Source: Sphingomonas leidyi
GTDB taxonomy: Bacteria; Pseudomonadota; Alphaproteobacteria; Sphingomonadales; Sphingomonadaceae
Length of the DNA: 64,000 bases
Direction: 5' to 3'
Assembly: GCF_011761945.1 (NCBI RefSeq)
Contig: NZ_JAASQV010000001.1
Location: forward strand, 1,364,001 to 1,428,000
Shown here: one piece after another, positions 1-12,000 of the stretch
Layout: every line of letters begins with the position of its first letter
How positions within the stretch are numbered: position 1 is the stretch's first letter
Made by a program: the position numbers and the translations under genes
The notes under the pieces: model-generated
Told to the model about the DNA's origin: nothing
Database searches by the model: none
What the model saw: only the letters and a program-made list of their open reading frames with translations

Positions 1-133
1 GGATTACGAGTTCCTCCGCGAGGCGGGGGTGCAGGCGATCTTCGGGCCGGGCACCAACCTTGTCAAAGCCGCCGAAGAGGTGCTGAGGCTTCTCGGCCAC
101 AACATGCCGCCCGTGGAGGAAGCCGCAGAGTGA
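1..133 (+). CDS. Methylmalonyl-CoA mutase, C-terminal end (partial)
   Basis: The window opens inside a gene; only the last 43 codons are visible, in the frame starting at base 2. The peptide carries DYEFLREAGVQAIFGPG and ends [14 protein letters not shown]. This is the usual end of the cobalamin-binding domain of the large subunit of methylmalonyl-CoA mutase, which isomerises (R)-methylmalonyl-CoA to succinyl-CoA in the cytosol. The placement four genes upstream of a propionyl-CoA carboxylase subunit fits the propionate pathway. The stop overlaps the GTG start of the next gene (GTGA), so the genes are probably co-translated. The N-terminal catalytic barrel lies outside the window. Confidence 0.85.
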   Translation, partial: DYEFLREAGVQAIFGPGTNLVKAAEEVLRLLGHNMPPVEEAAE

Positions 134-804
134 TCCGCAGCGCTGCCCTGGTCCTGCTGGCGTTGTTCTGCCTGGTGCGCCCGGCCGCGGCGCAGGGCGC
201 GATGAGTCAAGACCCGATGGTCGAGGCGTCACGGGCTAAGGACAGGGCGGATCGCCGGGAGATCGATCGACGCGCGGCGGCGGGTGAAACCCCAGCCCGG
301 ATCATTGCGGCCAAGGCGGCGGCGGGGGACTATCTCGGGCGCTGCCCGGACACGGCTTATGTGGTGAACGAGGATTGCCGTTTTTCCGAAGCGCTTGCGT
401 TGTGGCGCGCGAAGGGTATGGCCAGCGCGCGGGTCGGTCGAGCGCTGGTGCAATGCGGGCAATATTCGCAGGTCGTATTCAATTTCTGCTCGGGTGCGCT
501 GACCATTGCGGTCCAGCATGATCTGGATGCCGAAATCGCTACGATCCGCGCTAAACTGACTGCGGAGGACCGCGAAGAGCAGCGCGCCTGCGACAAGAAT
601 GAAGGGCCTTGCGCAATCGCTGGCCATCATGTGGAGGCGCTCGACGCGTTCCATACGACGTGGCTGGCCTATGTGGATGCGCGCTGCTTGTATGAAACGC
701 AGTACTCTATGGGCGGATCGGGCTATGGCGGGTTCAACGCCGGATGCTGGCTGCAACTTGCCGCGGCGCACATGGAACAACTGGAGAAGCCGCTTGAAAG
801 CTGA
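130..804 (+). CDS. Secreted hypothetical protein, cysteine-rich
   Basis: This 224-residue protein starts at a GTG that overlaps the stop of the mutase. Residues 1-22 form a clear signal peptide (hydrophobic [10 protein letters not shown], then AAAQ), so it should be periplasmic or secreted. The mature part has several spaced cysteines (in [45 protein letters not shown]), suggesting disulfides. No known domain was recognised; helical repeats of Sel1 or TPR type are possible but not shown. It lies inside the propionate/biotin gene chain, and its end overlaps the start of bioB, but nothing in the sequence links it to that pathway. Confidence 0.7.
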   Translation: MIRSAALVLLALFCLVRPAAAQGAMSQDPMVEASRAKDRADRREIDRRAAAGETPARIIAAKAAAGDYLGRCPDTAYVVNEDCRFSEALALWRAKGMASARVGRALVQCGQYSQVVFNFCSGALTIAVQHDLDAEIATIRAKLTAEDREEQRACDKNEGPCAIAGHHVEALDAFHTTWLAYVDARCLYETQYSMGGSGYGGFNAGCWLQLAAAHMEQLEKPLES

Positions 805-1795
805 AGTGCGTACCGACTGGACCCGTGAAGAGATCGCCGCGCTGTTCGATCTGCCGTTCACCGAACTGGTATTCCGCGCCGCCGAGGTGCATCGCGCCAA
901 TCACGCCGCCAACGAAGTCCAGCTCTCGACGCTGCTCAGCATCAAGACCGGCGGCTGCCCGGAGGATTGCGGCTATTGCAGCCAGTCGGTCTCTGCCGAG
1001 ACCGGGCTGAAGGCGACCAAGCTGATGGACGTGCGCCAGGTGCTCCAGGCGGCGGCGCAGGCCAAGGACCATGGTTCGTCGCGCTTCTGCATGGGGGCCG
1101 CCTGGCGCAACCCCAAGGATCGCGACATGCCCGCCATCGTGGAGATGGTGCAGGGCGTCCGCGCCATGGGCATGGAGACCTGCATGACGCTGGGGATGCT
1201 CAGCGAAAAGCAGGCGCGGATGCTCGCCGATGCCGGGCTCGATTACTACAACCACAATATCGATACGTCGCCCGAGCGCTATGCCGAGGTGATCACCACG
1301 CGCAGCTTCGAGGACCGGCTCGACACGCTCGAGCATGTCCGCGAGGCTGGGATCAACGTGTGCTGCGGCGGCATCGTCGGCATGGGCGAGACCCGGCCGG
1401 ACCGCGTCGGCTTCATCCATGCGCTGGCCACGCTGCCGGTGCACCCGGGAAGCGTGCCGGTCAATGCGCTGGTGCCGATCAAGGGCACGGTGCTCGGCAA
1501 CATGCTCGCCGACACGCCGCTGGCGCAGATCGACGATATCGAGTTCGTGCGAACCGTCGCGGTGGCGCGGATCACCATGCCGGAGAGCATGGTGCGGTTG
1601 AGCGCGGGCCGCGAGAGCATGAGCGACGCTACCCAGGCGCTGTGCTTCCTGGCCGGCGCCAATTCGATCTTCACCGGCGACAAGCTGCTCACCGCGGGCA
1701 ATGCCGGCGACGACAAGGACGCTGCGCTGTTCGCGCGGCTGGGCGTGAAGCCGATGCAGGCGGAGGTGAAGGTGGAGCTGGAGGCGGCGGAGTGA
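794..1795 (+). CDS. bioB: Biotin synthase BioB
   Basis: BioB is the radical SAM enzyme that inserts sulfur into dethiobiotin, the last step of biotin synthesis. The radical SAM cluster ligands are C55, C59 and C62 in [13 protein letters not shown], and the family signature [11 protein letters not shown] follows. With a TTG start at 794 the protein has 333 residues, close to the family size. TTG 794 was chosen because a GGAG ribosome site lies at 783-786 and the conserved N-terminus begins soon after; GTG 806 is an alternative. The start lies inside the preceding gene and the stop overlaps the next start (GTGA at 1792), pointing to one operon. Its product is the cofactor needed by PccA two genes downstream. 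Confidence 0.95.
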   Translation: MKAEVRTDWTREEIAALFDLPFTELVFRAAEVHRANHAANEVQLSTLLSIKTGGCPEDCGYCSQSVSAETGLKATKLMDVRQVLQAAAQAKDHGSSRFCMGAAWRNPKDRDMPAIVEMVQGVRAMGMETCMTLGMLSEKQARMLADAGLDYYNHNIDTSPERYAEVITTRSFEDRLDTLEHVREAGINVCCGGIVGMGETRPDRVGFIHALATLPVHPGSVPVNALVPIKGTVLGNMLADTPLAQIDDIEFVRTVAVARITMPESMVRLSAGRESMSDATQALCFLAGANSIFTGDKLLTAGNAGDDKDAALFARLGVKPMQAEVKVELEAAE

Positions 1796-2072
1796 ACCCA
1801 TGGCTCGGCCTGCTGGCCGGTTTGTTCATAATCGCGGCGTCGGCGCTCGGATTCTGGCTGGGCGTACGCATGATGCGGAGCGCCGGCTGGAATCTCGAGG
1901 CGCGAGGGTCTGGGCGAGACCGCGCCTTGCGCGCCATTCTTGCTTTGACCGCGGTCTGGACCGGCGCGTGGGTTGCCGGATTTCGCTTTGGCGATCCGCT
2001 CGAATGGTTCACGCCGATCCTCGGCTCCGGCATCGTTCTGGTGGTGATCTTTTTCGGATTTAAGAGGGCCTG

Positions 2073-2073
<1 letters not shown>
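1792..2073 (+). CDS. Small membrane protein of unknown function
   Basis: This 93-residue protein starts at a GTG overlapping the bioB stop, and its TGA overlaps the ATG of pccA (TGATG). It begins with [19 protein letters not shown], a hydrophobic segment at about residues 4-24. A second lies near residues 43-58 ([17 protein letters not shown]) and a third near 72-88 ([15 protein letters not shown]), so it is an inner-membrane protein with two or three helices. No family was recognised. The tight overlaps on both sides argue that it is a real gene of the propionate/biotin operon rather than spurious. Confidence 0.7.
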
Positions 2074-4094
<2,021 letters not shown>

Positions 4095-4145
4095 CGAGCC
4101 AACCGGGTCGGGCGACGCCGCGGAACCAAACGCAGCGCCGCCCTT

Positions 4146-4230
4146 GTCCGGGTTGGGCACAAAGACTCCTCCGGGATGGCGGGGTCTTAGCCGCCCGAAG
4201 GGTTGCAGCAGCCTTTGCTAAGGCCCGGAC
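4146..4230. terminator. Branched stem structure between convergent genes
   Basis: Between pccA and the convergent creatininase gene (no gene is seen in 4095-4332) perfect 7-base arms GTCCGGG (4146-4152) and CCCGGAC (4224-4230) enclose two smaller hairpins: AAGAC/GTCTT (4162-4188) and AAGG/CCTT (4198-4215). Together they can form a three-way junction. It may act as a bidirectional terminator, though there is no T tract. It was compared by eye with tRNA, SRP RNA and TPP, FMN and cobalamin riboswitch motifs and matched none. Confidence 0.35.
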
Positions 4231-4332
4231 GGCGACGAAATGCGGGCGGGACCGGGGGCGCGGCAATTTGGCTGCGACGAACATGCCGCTTCGCGCGACC
4301 GGCTCGTTCGGGCAGGGGCCTGCGGCGCGGCG

Positions 4333-5088
4333 CTATTCCGGTCCCGACATTGCCGTCCGCACCGCGCGGACGATCGCTTCGGCCATGATCGCGGACGTCT
4401 CGGCGCCTTCGCCTGCCGTGGCGCGGGACGGATAGCCGAAATAGGCCTGGGGCCCGCCGGCCTCGCTGAAGGTGCTGGCGCCGGCGGCGAAGGCAGTGAC
4501 GAGGCTGGCCGGATTGTCGGCGAGCGCGGCGCGGGCGGGCTCGTCCACCAGATCGGGCCGATCGGCGAGGACCAGGCTGGTCTCGAACTGGCCGGCATGG
4601 CAGGCGCCCGACACGAACTCCTCGGTCAGTTCCGCCGCCAGGGCGCGCCGGGTGAAATCGGGATAGGCCAGAGGAAGTCCCAGCGCCACGACTTCCGCGG
4701 CCAATCCCCGCAGCATCGCGACATTGGCCGGATCGAAATGGCTGTTCGCCAGCGCCAGGCAAGCGAAACCCTGTGCCTTGAGGCTGGCGGCAATATCCAG
4801 GATCGCCGCCCGCGCGGTGGCTTCGCCGATCGAGATGGTGCCGGGGAATTCGGCGGCATAATGGGCGGGGGCATAAGCGAGGGCGGGCAGCACGAAGCCG
4901 TGCATGCCCTGGCCTTCGAGCAGCGCGGCCGCGCGCTGCGCCATGCCTTCGGAGATGATCACGTCGGTGCACAGCGGCAGATGCGGCCCATGTGCCTCCA
5001 CGGCGCCGAGCGGCAGGATCGCCACCACCGGCACGCCGCTCGCCAGTGCCGCCCGCACGCGCGTCCAGGGCTGGTCGCCGAGCATCAT
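4333..5088 (-). CDS. Creatininase-family amidohydrolase
   Basis: The protein has 251 residues and belongs to the creatininase/MftE family of metal-dependent hydrolases. The metal-site motif AVEAHGPHLPLCTD is at residues 29-42 (likely ligands E31, H33 and D42), and a second family motif HAGQFETS follows later. Known members hydrolyse creatinine, formamides or peptide-derived amides; the substrate here cannot be told. The start is ATG 5088, which overlaps the stop of the acyl-CoA ligase (ATGA), so the two are translationally coupled and probably act in one pathway. The usual EQHG is EAHG here. No mycofactocin genes are seen nearby, so an MftE role is unlikely. Confidence 0.8.
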   Translation of the reverse strand: MMLGDQPWTRVRAALASGVPVVAILPLGAVEAHGPHLPLCTDVIISEGMAQRAAALLEGQGMHGFVLPALAYAPAHYAAEFPGTISIGEATARAAILDIAASLKAQGFACLALANSHFDPANVAMLRGLAAEVVALGLPLAYPDFTRRALAAELTEEFVSGACHAGQFETSLVLADRPDLVDEPARAALADNPASLVTAFAAGASTFSEAGGPQAYFGYPSRATAGEGAETSAIMAEAIVRAVRTAMSGPE

Positions 5089-6683
5089 CGCCAGATCTCC
5101 CGCAGCTTCTTGCGGTCCATCTTGTCGCGGTCGTTCCGGGGAAGGGGATCGGGCGAGAAGAAGACGCGGTGCGGCACCTTGTAATGGGCAAGGCGCGCCC
5201 GCGCAAAGCCCAGCAGATCCGCCTGCAGCGCCTCGCTCGCCGGCGCATCTTCCCGCGGCACGATGACTACCACCGGTTTCTCCAGGCCATTGGCATCGGC
5301 ACGGCCGAACACACAGCATTCGAGCACGGCGGGGTGCTCGCTCAGGCATCCCTCCACTTCGAGCGGGCTGACATAGATGCCGCCGCTCTTGATCATGTCG
5401 TCGCCACGGCCCTCATAATACCAATAGCCCTCGGGATCGCGCCGGAAGAGATCGCCGCTGACGATCGCGCCGCCGCCCAGGTGGCGCTTCGACTTGGCAT
5501 AGTCGCCATGATAGTAGAGCGCTGCGGAATCCCCGCGGATGCGCAGCACTCCGATCTCGCCGCCGGCGATCGGCATGCCGGCATCGTCGAGCAGATCGGC
5601 CGCATAGCCGGGCACCAGCTTGCCGAGGCTGCCGGGGCGGATGTCGCCGGGGCGGTTGCTGATATAGATGTGGAAGCTCTCGGCGCTGCCGATCCCGTCG
5701 ATGATCGGTACGCCGAAACGGGCGTTCCAGCGCTCGTGGAGCTCGCGCGGCAACGCCTCGCCGGCGCTCCACATCATCCGGATGCTCGACAGGTCCGGCG
5801 CGCGCGCCTCCGCCTCCAGCATCTTGTTGATGAGCGTGGGCACGTTGGTGAGCACCGTCGGGCGATGGCGCTCGATCAGCGCGAAGAGATTGTCCGGCGT
5901 CGGCTGCTCGCGGAACAGGATCGCGGTGGCGCCTACTGCGAAGGGGAACATCAGGTTGGTGCCGGTGGCATAGCCGAAATAGAGCCGCGGGCCCGACAGG
6001 GTGATGTCGTTCTCCGTCATGCCGATGAAGCGCCTGGCATAGACTTCGGTGTTGTAGGCGAAGTGGAAATGGCAATGGACGGCACCCTTGCTCTGCCCGG
6101 TGGTGCCGCTGGTGAAGAGCCATACCGCCGGATCGTCCTTGCGCGTCGGCCAGGGCGGCGGCGCGGCGGGGGTGGAGGCGGCGATCCAGGCGTCGAAGCC
6201 GGGAAGGCCGGGCGCCTCGCCGACCAGGATCACCGCGTTCGGATCCCGGCAGTGGCGGGCCTGCGCGCGCGCTGCCTGGAATGCCTCCAGGCTCGTCTCG
6301 TCGATGAAGGCGAATTGCGGCTTCACATAGCCGAGATAATAGGAATAGTCGGCGGCCGGCAGCATGGGGTTGATCTGGGTGACGACCGCGCCCGCCTTGA
6401 GCGCGCCGAACCAGGCATAGACGAATTCGGGGCAGTCGCGCATGCACAACAGCACGCGCTGCTCCGGCAGCAGGCCCGATGCGAGGAGCCGCTCGGCGAC
6501 CTGCGTCACCCTGGCGGCCACTTCGTCATAAGTGATCGCCTGGCCCTCGAACAGCAGGGCGGTCTTCGATCCGCGCCCGGCGGCTATGTTCGCGAACACG
6601 AAATAGTCGGCCATGTTGAAGCTGTCGGGAAAGACCGGTGTCTCGTCCGTCGTCACGCCTGTCGTCATTCTCTCCGCGTCCAT
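5085..6683 (-). CDS. AMP-dependent acyl-CoA ligase, benzoate-CoA ligase family
   Basis: The 532-residue protein belongs to the adenylate-forming ANL superfamily. The phosphate loop TSGTTGQSKG is at residues 191-200, the adenylate motif GIGSAES follows, and the C-terminal domain has GRGDDMIKSGGIYVSP with a late catalytic-type lysine in DKMDRKK. The overall pattern (NMADYFVFAN at the N-terminus) is like BadA/BclA-type aromatic acid CoA ligases, which activate benzoate or related acids with ATP and CoA in the cytosol. The substrate is not proven. ATG 6683 was kept; MTTGVT five residues later is an alternative start. It leads a two-gene operon with the creatininase-family gene. Confidence 0.85.
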   Translation of the reverse strand: MDAERMTTGVTTDETPVFPDSFNMADYFVFANIAAGRGSKTALLFEGQAITYDEVAARVTQVAERLLASGLLPEQRVLLCMRDCPEFVYAWFGALKAGAVVTQINPMLPAADYSYYLGYVKPQFAFIDETSLEAFQAARAQARHCRDPNAVILVGEAPGLPGFDAWIAASTPAAPPPWPTRKDDPAVWLFTSGTTGQSKGAVHCHFHFAYNTEVYARRFIGMTENDITLSGPRLYFGYATGTNLMFPFAVGATAILFREQPTPDNLFALIERHRPTVLTNVPTLINKMLEAEARAPDLSSIRMMWSAGEALPRELHERWNARFGVPIIDGIGSAESFHIYISNRPGDIRPGSLGKLVPGYAADLLDDAGMPIAGGEIGVLRIRGDSAALYYHGDYAKSKRHLGGGAIVSGDLFRRDPEGYWYYEGRGDDMIKSGGIYVSPLEVEGCLSEHPAVLECCVFGRADANGLEKPVVVIVPREDAPASEALQADLLGFARARLAHYKVPHRVFFSPDPLPRNDRDKMDRKKLREIWR

Positions 6684-6886
6684 CCTGTGGCCATCGTCAT
6701 CGATGTGCCGGAACTGCCCGGATCATTGGGAAGCCGGCGGCTCTCGTCAATCGCGCTGACCTGGCATAGGATCGCGCCGTCACTTCCCGGCCGGCGCAGC
6801 CTGCCTTTCTGGCCGGCAACGGCGGGGACACGTCTCGTTCATTCCGCGGCGTCCACAGGCGCCGCCAGTATCAACGGGAGTTTGAA

Positions 6887-7618
6887 ATGATTTTCTCGCA
6901 TCGGGCCGGTCGGGCCGCGATTGGCCTCCTTGCCCTGGCTTCGGCGGGCGCAACCGCCGCGGTGGCCGCACCCGCGCCGCAACGGGCCGGCACGGCCGCC
7001 CTGGCCGCCCATCATTGGGATCTGGTGGCATGGAGCGGGCGGAAGCTTCCGGAGGGCAGGCCGCTCCGGCTGGACTTCGACGCCGGCCGCCACAGCTTCT
7101 CCGCGGACACGGGATGCAATCGCGCCGGCGGTGCCTATCGGGTGAAGGGCCGGACGATCCGGTTCGGCGACGGCAAGGGCGGATTCGCAAGCACCCTGAT
7201 GGCATGTCCCGAGCCCGGGATGGCGACCGAGCGCGCCTATGTCGCCATCCTCGGGGCCGTCCGCTCCTATCGGATCGACGGCGACCGCCTCGTCCTGCGG
7301 ACCGCGAGGGGCGCCACGCTGACCTATCGCGCCGCGCACAAGCCGGCCGCCAACGCGCCGCGCAAGTTCCTCTACGTCTCGGCCGAGACCAAGCCGTGCA
7401 TGGGCGTTGCGCCGATGACCTGCCTCCAGGTGCGCACCAAGGAAAGCGATCCCTGGCAGCTCCATTATGGCGGCATCGTCGGCTTCGAACCGCAGCCGGG
7501 GATCGAGTATCGCATCCGGATCATCGAGGAGAAGATCGCCAATCCGCCGGCGGATGCGTCCTCGATCCGCTGGACTCTCGATCAGGTGGTCGAGCAGCGG
7601 GTAATCAAGCGCCGATAG
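6887..7618 (+). CDS. Secreted META domain plus DUF4377 protein
   Basis: This 243-residue protein has a signal peptide (about residues 1-28, ending AAVAAPA). A META/HslJ domain follows at about 40-147, recognised from WDLVAWSG, the DTGCNRAGGAY motif and the later MACPEP. The C-terminal part (about 160-240) matches DUF4377: VSAETKPCMGVAPMTCLQV, then YRIRIIEEKIANPPADAS. META proteins are periplasmic or lipoprotein-like and are associated with heat shock and novobiocin tolerance in Escherichia coli HslJ; no catalytic role is known. The ATG has a GGGAG site nine bases upstream. It is transcribed divergently from the acyl-CoA ligase; the 203-base gap holds no other gene. Confidence 0.85.
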   Translation: MIFSHRAGRAAIGLLALASAGATAAVAAPAPQRAGTAALAAHHWDLVAWSGRKLPEGRPLRLDFDAGRHSFSADTGCNRAGGAYRVKGRTIRFGDGKGGFASTLMACPEPGMATERAYVAILGAVRSYRIDGDRLVLRTARGATLTYRAAHKPAANAPRKFLYVSAETKPCMGVAPMTCLQVRTKESDPWQLHYGGIVGFEPQPGIEYRIRIIEEKIANPPADASSIRWTLDQVVEQRVIKRR

Positions 7619-7627
7619 GGCATGGCC

Positions 7628-7656
7628 CGCACCCTTGCCTCGCCGGCGAGGGTGCG
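7628..7656. terminator. Hairpin between convergent genes
   Basis: Arms CGCACCCT (7628-7635) and AGGGTGCG (7649-7656) are perfect complements, and the loop contains the palindrome CCTCGCCGGCGAGG. It fills almost the whole gap between the META protein and the convergent efflux operon, so it probably terminates both. No T tract is present. Confidence 0.6.
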
Positions 7657-7657
7657 G

Positions 7658-9088
7658 TCATCGCGGCAGCGGCACGCCCGGGTCGGGCGCATGCCAGCCG
7701 CCGCCGATCGCCTGGACCAGCGAGACGGCGGCGACCTGCCGGTTGACGACGGCGAGGATATCCGTGTTGCGTGCCGCCAGCGCGGTGTTCTGCGCGACGA
7801 TCACGCTCGAATAGGCGACGGTGCCCGCGCCATATTGGTTGCGCGCGATACGCTCGGCCGCATTGGCGGCGGTGGCGGCGGCCGCACGCTCGGTCGCGAC
7901 GGTATCGAGTACGCGCACGGCGGCGAGCTGGTCCTCCACCTGCTGAAAGGCAGTGAGCACGGCCTGGCGATAGCTCGCCACCGTCTGGGCATATTGCGCG
8001 CGCGCCTGATCCACCTTGGCCGTACGCGCGCCGAAATCGAGCAGCGTCAGCGCGCCGGTGAGCCCCAGCGACCAGGCACTGCTCGCCACCCCGAACAACG
8101 CGCCCAGCGCCGAGGATTGCTGCCCGATCTGGCCGGTGAGCCCGATCGTCGGGAAGAAGGCGGCGCGCTGGACGCCGATATTGGCATTGGCCGCCGCCAC
8201 GCCGCGCTCGGCCGAGGCGATGTCGGGCCGGCGTTCGAGCAGTTCGGCGGGTAGGATGGCGGGAACTTCGGGCACCGCGCGGTTCCAGGTCGCGGCCGGC
8301 GCGATCGAGAAGCTCGATGGATTTTCCCCCACCAGCACCGCGATCGCATGTTCGAGCAGCGCGCGCTGGCGCACCAGGTCGGCGGCATCGCCGCGTGCGT
8401 TGCGCAGGGCGGTCTCCGCCTGCAGCACGTCCGCGCGCGCCGATACGCCGGCATTGTAGAGGTTGGTCGTGATGGTCAGCGCGCGCTCATAGTCCACCAC
8501 CGTGGCGTCGAGCGCGGCCTTCTGCGCCTCGATGCCGCGCAGCTGGACATAGTCGAGCGCCAGTTCGGCCTGGGCCGAGAGCGTGGCATTGGCGAGATCG
8601 GCTGCGCTCGCCTGCGCCTGTGCCCGCGCCTGCGACACGGTATTGCCGATCTTGCCCCAGAGGTCCGGCTCCCAGCTGGCCTGGAGGCCGAGCTGGATCG
8701 AGCCCGCGGGCTTGATGCTGCTGTTCGCCGCCAGGCCCCCGCTATCGTTCGCATTAGTTTGCAGGCTGACTGTGGGGAGCGCGGCGGCGCGCTGCTCGCG
8801 CACCAGCGCCCGGGCCGCGTCATAGGTGGCCTTGGCCGCCGCGAGATTCTGGTTGGAGACGATCACCCGCCGCTCGAGATCGTCGAGCACGGGATCGCCG
8901 AACATCGTCCACCATTCGCCCTTGGCCATGGCATCCGAAGGGGTGGCGGGGCGCCAGCCCGGCGCTTCCTTGAAGCTGGCGGGAACGGTGGCGATGCCCG
9001 GCCGCGCATAGGGGGGCGCCAGGTTGCACCCGGAGAGCAGCGCCGCGGCGAGCGCGGGCATGGCGAGCAGGGGGCGGGTTCGAGTCAT
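7658..9088 (-). CDS. Outer membrane efflux lipoprotein, NodT/OprM family
   Basis: The 476-residue protein is the outer membrane channel of the tripartite pump encoded just upstream. It has a lipoprotein signal with lipobox LLSGC (Cys at about residue 21), followed by the family start NLAPPYARP. Two repeated outer-membrane-factor halves follow: one has the EPDLWGKIGNTVSQARAQ motif, the other LLERRPDIASAERGVAAANA. The TolC-like fold spans the outer membrane and periplasm. Its ATG overlaps the mdtC stop (ATGA), so it is the last gene of the four-gene operon. The substrates of the pump cannot be read from the sequence. Confidence 0.93.
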   Translation of the reverse strand: MTRTRPLLAMPALAAALLSGCNLAPPYARPGIATVPASFKEAPGWRPATPSDAMAKGEWWTMFGDPVLDDLERRVIVSNQNLAAAKATYDAARALVREQRAAALPTVSLQTNANDSGGLAANSSIKPAGSIQLGLQASWEPDLWGKIGNTVSQARAQAQASAADLANATLSAQAELALDYVQLRGIEAQKAALDATVVDYERALTITTNLYNAGVSARADVLQAETALRNARGDAADLVRQRALLEHAIAVLVGENPSSFSIAPAATWNRAVPEVPAILPAELLERRPDIASAERGVAAANANIGVQRAAFFPTIGLTGQIGQQSSALGALFGVASSAWSLGLTGALTLLDFGARTAKVDQARAQYAQTVASYRQAVLTAFQQVEDQLAAVRVLDTVATERAAAATAANAAERIARNQYGAGTVAYSSVIVAQNTALAARNTDILAVVNRQVAAVSLVQAIGGGWHAPDPGVPLPR

Positions 9089-12000
9089 GCGGGCTCCAGT
9101 CCGGGTTCGTCCGGGCCATGGCGCGCGAGCAGGCGTTCGTGCGGGCTGCGGCGGCGGAACCGGTCGAGGGCGAGGAACACCACCGGCGTGGTGAACAGGG
9201 TGAGGAATTGCGCGGCGACCAGCCCGCCGACGATCGCGACGCCCAGCGGCTGGCGCAGCTCGGCCCCTTCGCCGAAGCCGATCGCCAGCGGCAGCGCGCC
9301 GAGCGCCGCCGCGAGCGTGGTCATCACGATCGGACGGAAGCGCTGCAGCGCCGCCTCGCGGATCGCGTCGACAGGGGCGAGGCCGCGGCCGCGCTCGGCG
9401 TCCAGCGCGAAGTCGATGATCAGGATCGCGTTCTTCTTGACGATGCCGATCAGCAGGATGATCGCGATAAGCCCGATCACGTCGAGCTGCATCCCCGCCA
9501 GCATCAGCGCCACGACGGCGCCGACGCCTGCCGAGGGAATGGTCGAGAGGATGGTGATCGGGTGGATCGCGCTCTCGTAGAGGATGCCGAGCACCAGATA
9601 GATGGCGACGAGCGCGGCGAGGATCAGTAGCGGCATCGATCCCATGGACTGCTGGAGCAGCTGGGCATTGCCCGCGAAGCCGCCATGCACGGTGGCGGGC
9701 AGCCCGGCGCTGCGCTGGATGGCGATGAGTCGCTCCGCCGCCTGGCCGAGCGTGACGCCGTTGGGCAGGTTGAACGACACCGTGGCCGAAGGCTCGCCGC
9801 CCTGATGGTTCACCACCGCCGGCGTCGAATTGTTCTGCCAGCGCGCAATGGTGGAGATCGGCACGATGGTTGCGGGGGTGGTGTTCACTGCGTTGCCGGT
9901 CGAGGCGTCGCGGCCGGCGCCGGTGGTGGATACCGGTGCGGAGCCGGTCGCCGCCGCGCTGCTGCCTCCGGCAGGCACATAGGTGCCGTTCAGCGCCTCG
10001 GGCGAGGTGCTGAACTCGGGCGCGACGCCCAGCACGACATGATATTGGTTGAGCCCCGAATAGAGCGTCACTGCCTGGCGCTGGCCAAAGGCGTCGTACA
10101 GGGCGTTGTCGATCGCCTGGTTGGTGATCCCCAGCCGCGCCGCGGCGACGCGGTCGACCGTGAGATAGGTCTCCGACCCGCCGTCCTGCTGGTCGATATC
10201 GACATCGGTGAAGGTCTGGGGCTCGCGTTTCATCAGGTCGACGAGCTTGGTGCCCGCCGCGCGCAGCGTGACGGGGTCGTTGGCCTGCAGCGTGTACTGA
10301 TAGCTGCTGTTCGCGCTGCGCCCGCCGGTCTGCAGGTCCTGCACGGGATTGAGGAAGGCCGTCACGCCGGTGATGCGGCCGAGCTGGGGGCGCAGCCGGT
10401 TGATCACGGTGCGGGCCGGATCGCGCTTGCCCTGCTTCAGCATGATGAACAGGAACGCGCCGCCCGTGCGCGATCCGCCGGTAAAGGCCACGACATCGGC
10501 CACCGCCGGATCGCGTTTCACCATGCCCACGATCTGGACGAGACGGGACTGTACCGCGGAAAAGGACATGCTCTGGTCGACATGCACGCCGCCCATCAGC
10601 GAGCCGGTATCCTGTTCGGGGAACAGGCCCTTGGGCGCCTGGACGATCAGCGCCACGTTGAGCGCCACCGTCGCGGCAAGCAGCGCCAGCGTGATGCCGC
10701 GATGCGCCAGGGCGCGGTCCAGCCCGTGGGAGTAGCGCGTGCGCACATGCTCGAAGCCGCGCTCGAACCATTGCGCGAAGCGCGGCGTGCGCTCCTCGCC
10801 GCGCAGCAGCAGCGCGGCGAGCATCGGGGTGGCGGTGAGCGAGATCACCAGGCTGATCGCGACCGCCACCGACATGGTCACCGCGAACTCGCGGAACAGC
10901 CGCCCGACCACCCCGCCCATGAACAGCAGCGGGATGAACACCGCGATCAGGCTCGCCGAGATCGAGAGCACGGTGAAGCCGACTTCGCGGGCGCCGGTGA
11001 GCGCCGCCTGCACCGGCTTCATCCCGCGCTCGATATGGCGGGCAATGTTCTCCACGACGACGATGGCGTCGTCGACGACGAAGCCGGTCGCCACGGTGAG
11101 CGCCATCAGCGAGAGGTTGTTGAGCGAGAAGCCCAGCATGTAGATCACCGCCACCGTGCCGAGCAGTGAAGTGAGCACCGCCATGGCGGGCACCAGCGTG
11201 GCGCGCAGCGAGCGCAGGAACAGGCTCACCACTCCCACCACCAGCAGCGTGGCGATCAGCAAGGTGATCTCCACTTCGCGCAGCGAGGCGCGGATCGTGG
11301 TGGTACGATCGCTGGCCAGGTGCAGCTTCACATCGGCGGGGATCGACGCCTGGAGCCGGGGGAGGGCCGCCTTCACGGCGTTCACCGTCGCGACGATGTT
11401 GGCGCCCGGCTGGCGGGTGATCACCACCATCACCGCGCGCTGGCCGTTGAACAGGCCCATGGTGCGCACATCCTCGGGCCCGTCATGGACATTGGCGATG
11501 TCCTCGAGCCGCACCAGCGTTCCGTTGCGGCTGGCGACGGGCAGGTCGCGGAAATCCTCGGCGCGCACGCCTGGGGTGTCGGCATAGATCTGCCAGGCCA
11601 GCCCGGCTCCCTCGATCAGGCCGCGCGGGCGGTTGGCGGCGCTGGCCGACAGGGCGGCGCGCACATCCTCCAGCGGGATGCCGTAGCGCGCCACCGCGAG
11701 CGGATTGACGTCGACCCGCACCGAAGGGAGCGCCGCGCCGCCCAGCTCGACATCGCCCACGCCCTCCACCTGGAGCAGCCGCTGCTGCACGATCGCCGAG
11801 ACCGTGTCGAAGATCTCGGCCGGGCTGCGCCGGTCCGAAGTGAGCGCCAGGATCATGATCGGCGCGTCGGCGGGATTGACCTTGCGATAGGTGGGGTTGG
11901 TGCGCAGCGTCGAGGGCAGGTCGGCACGCGCCGCGTTGATCGCCGCCTGCACGTCGCGCGCGGCGCCGTCGATGTCGCGGCCCAGGTCGAACTGCAGCGT

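Noticed and set aside
9070..9090. GGTTCGAGTC resembling a tRNA T arm
   Set aside because: It lies in the start of the outer membrane factor gene and no cloverleaf can be formed around it.
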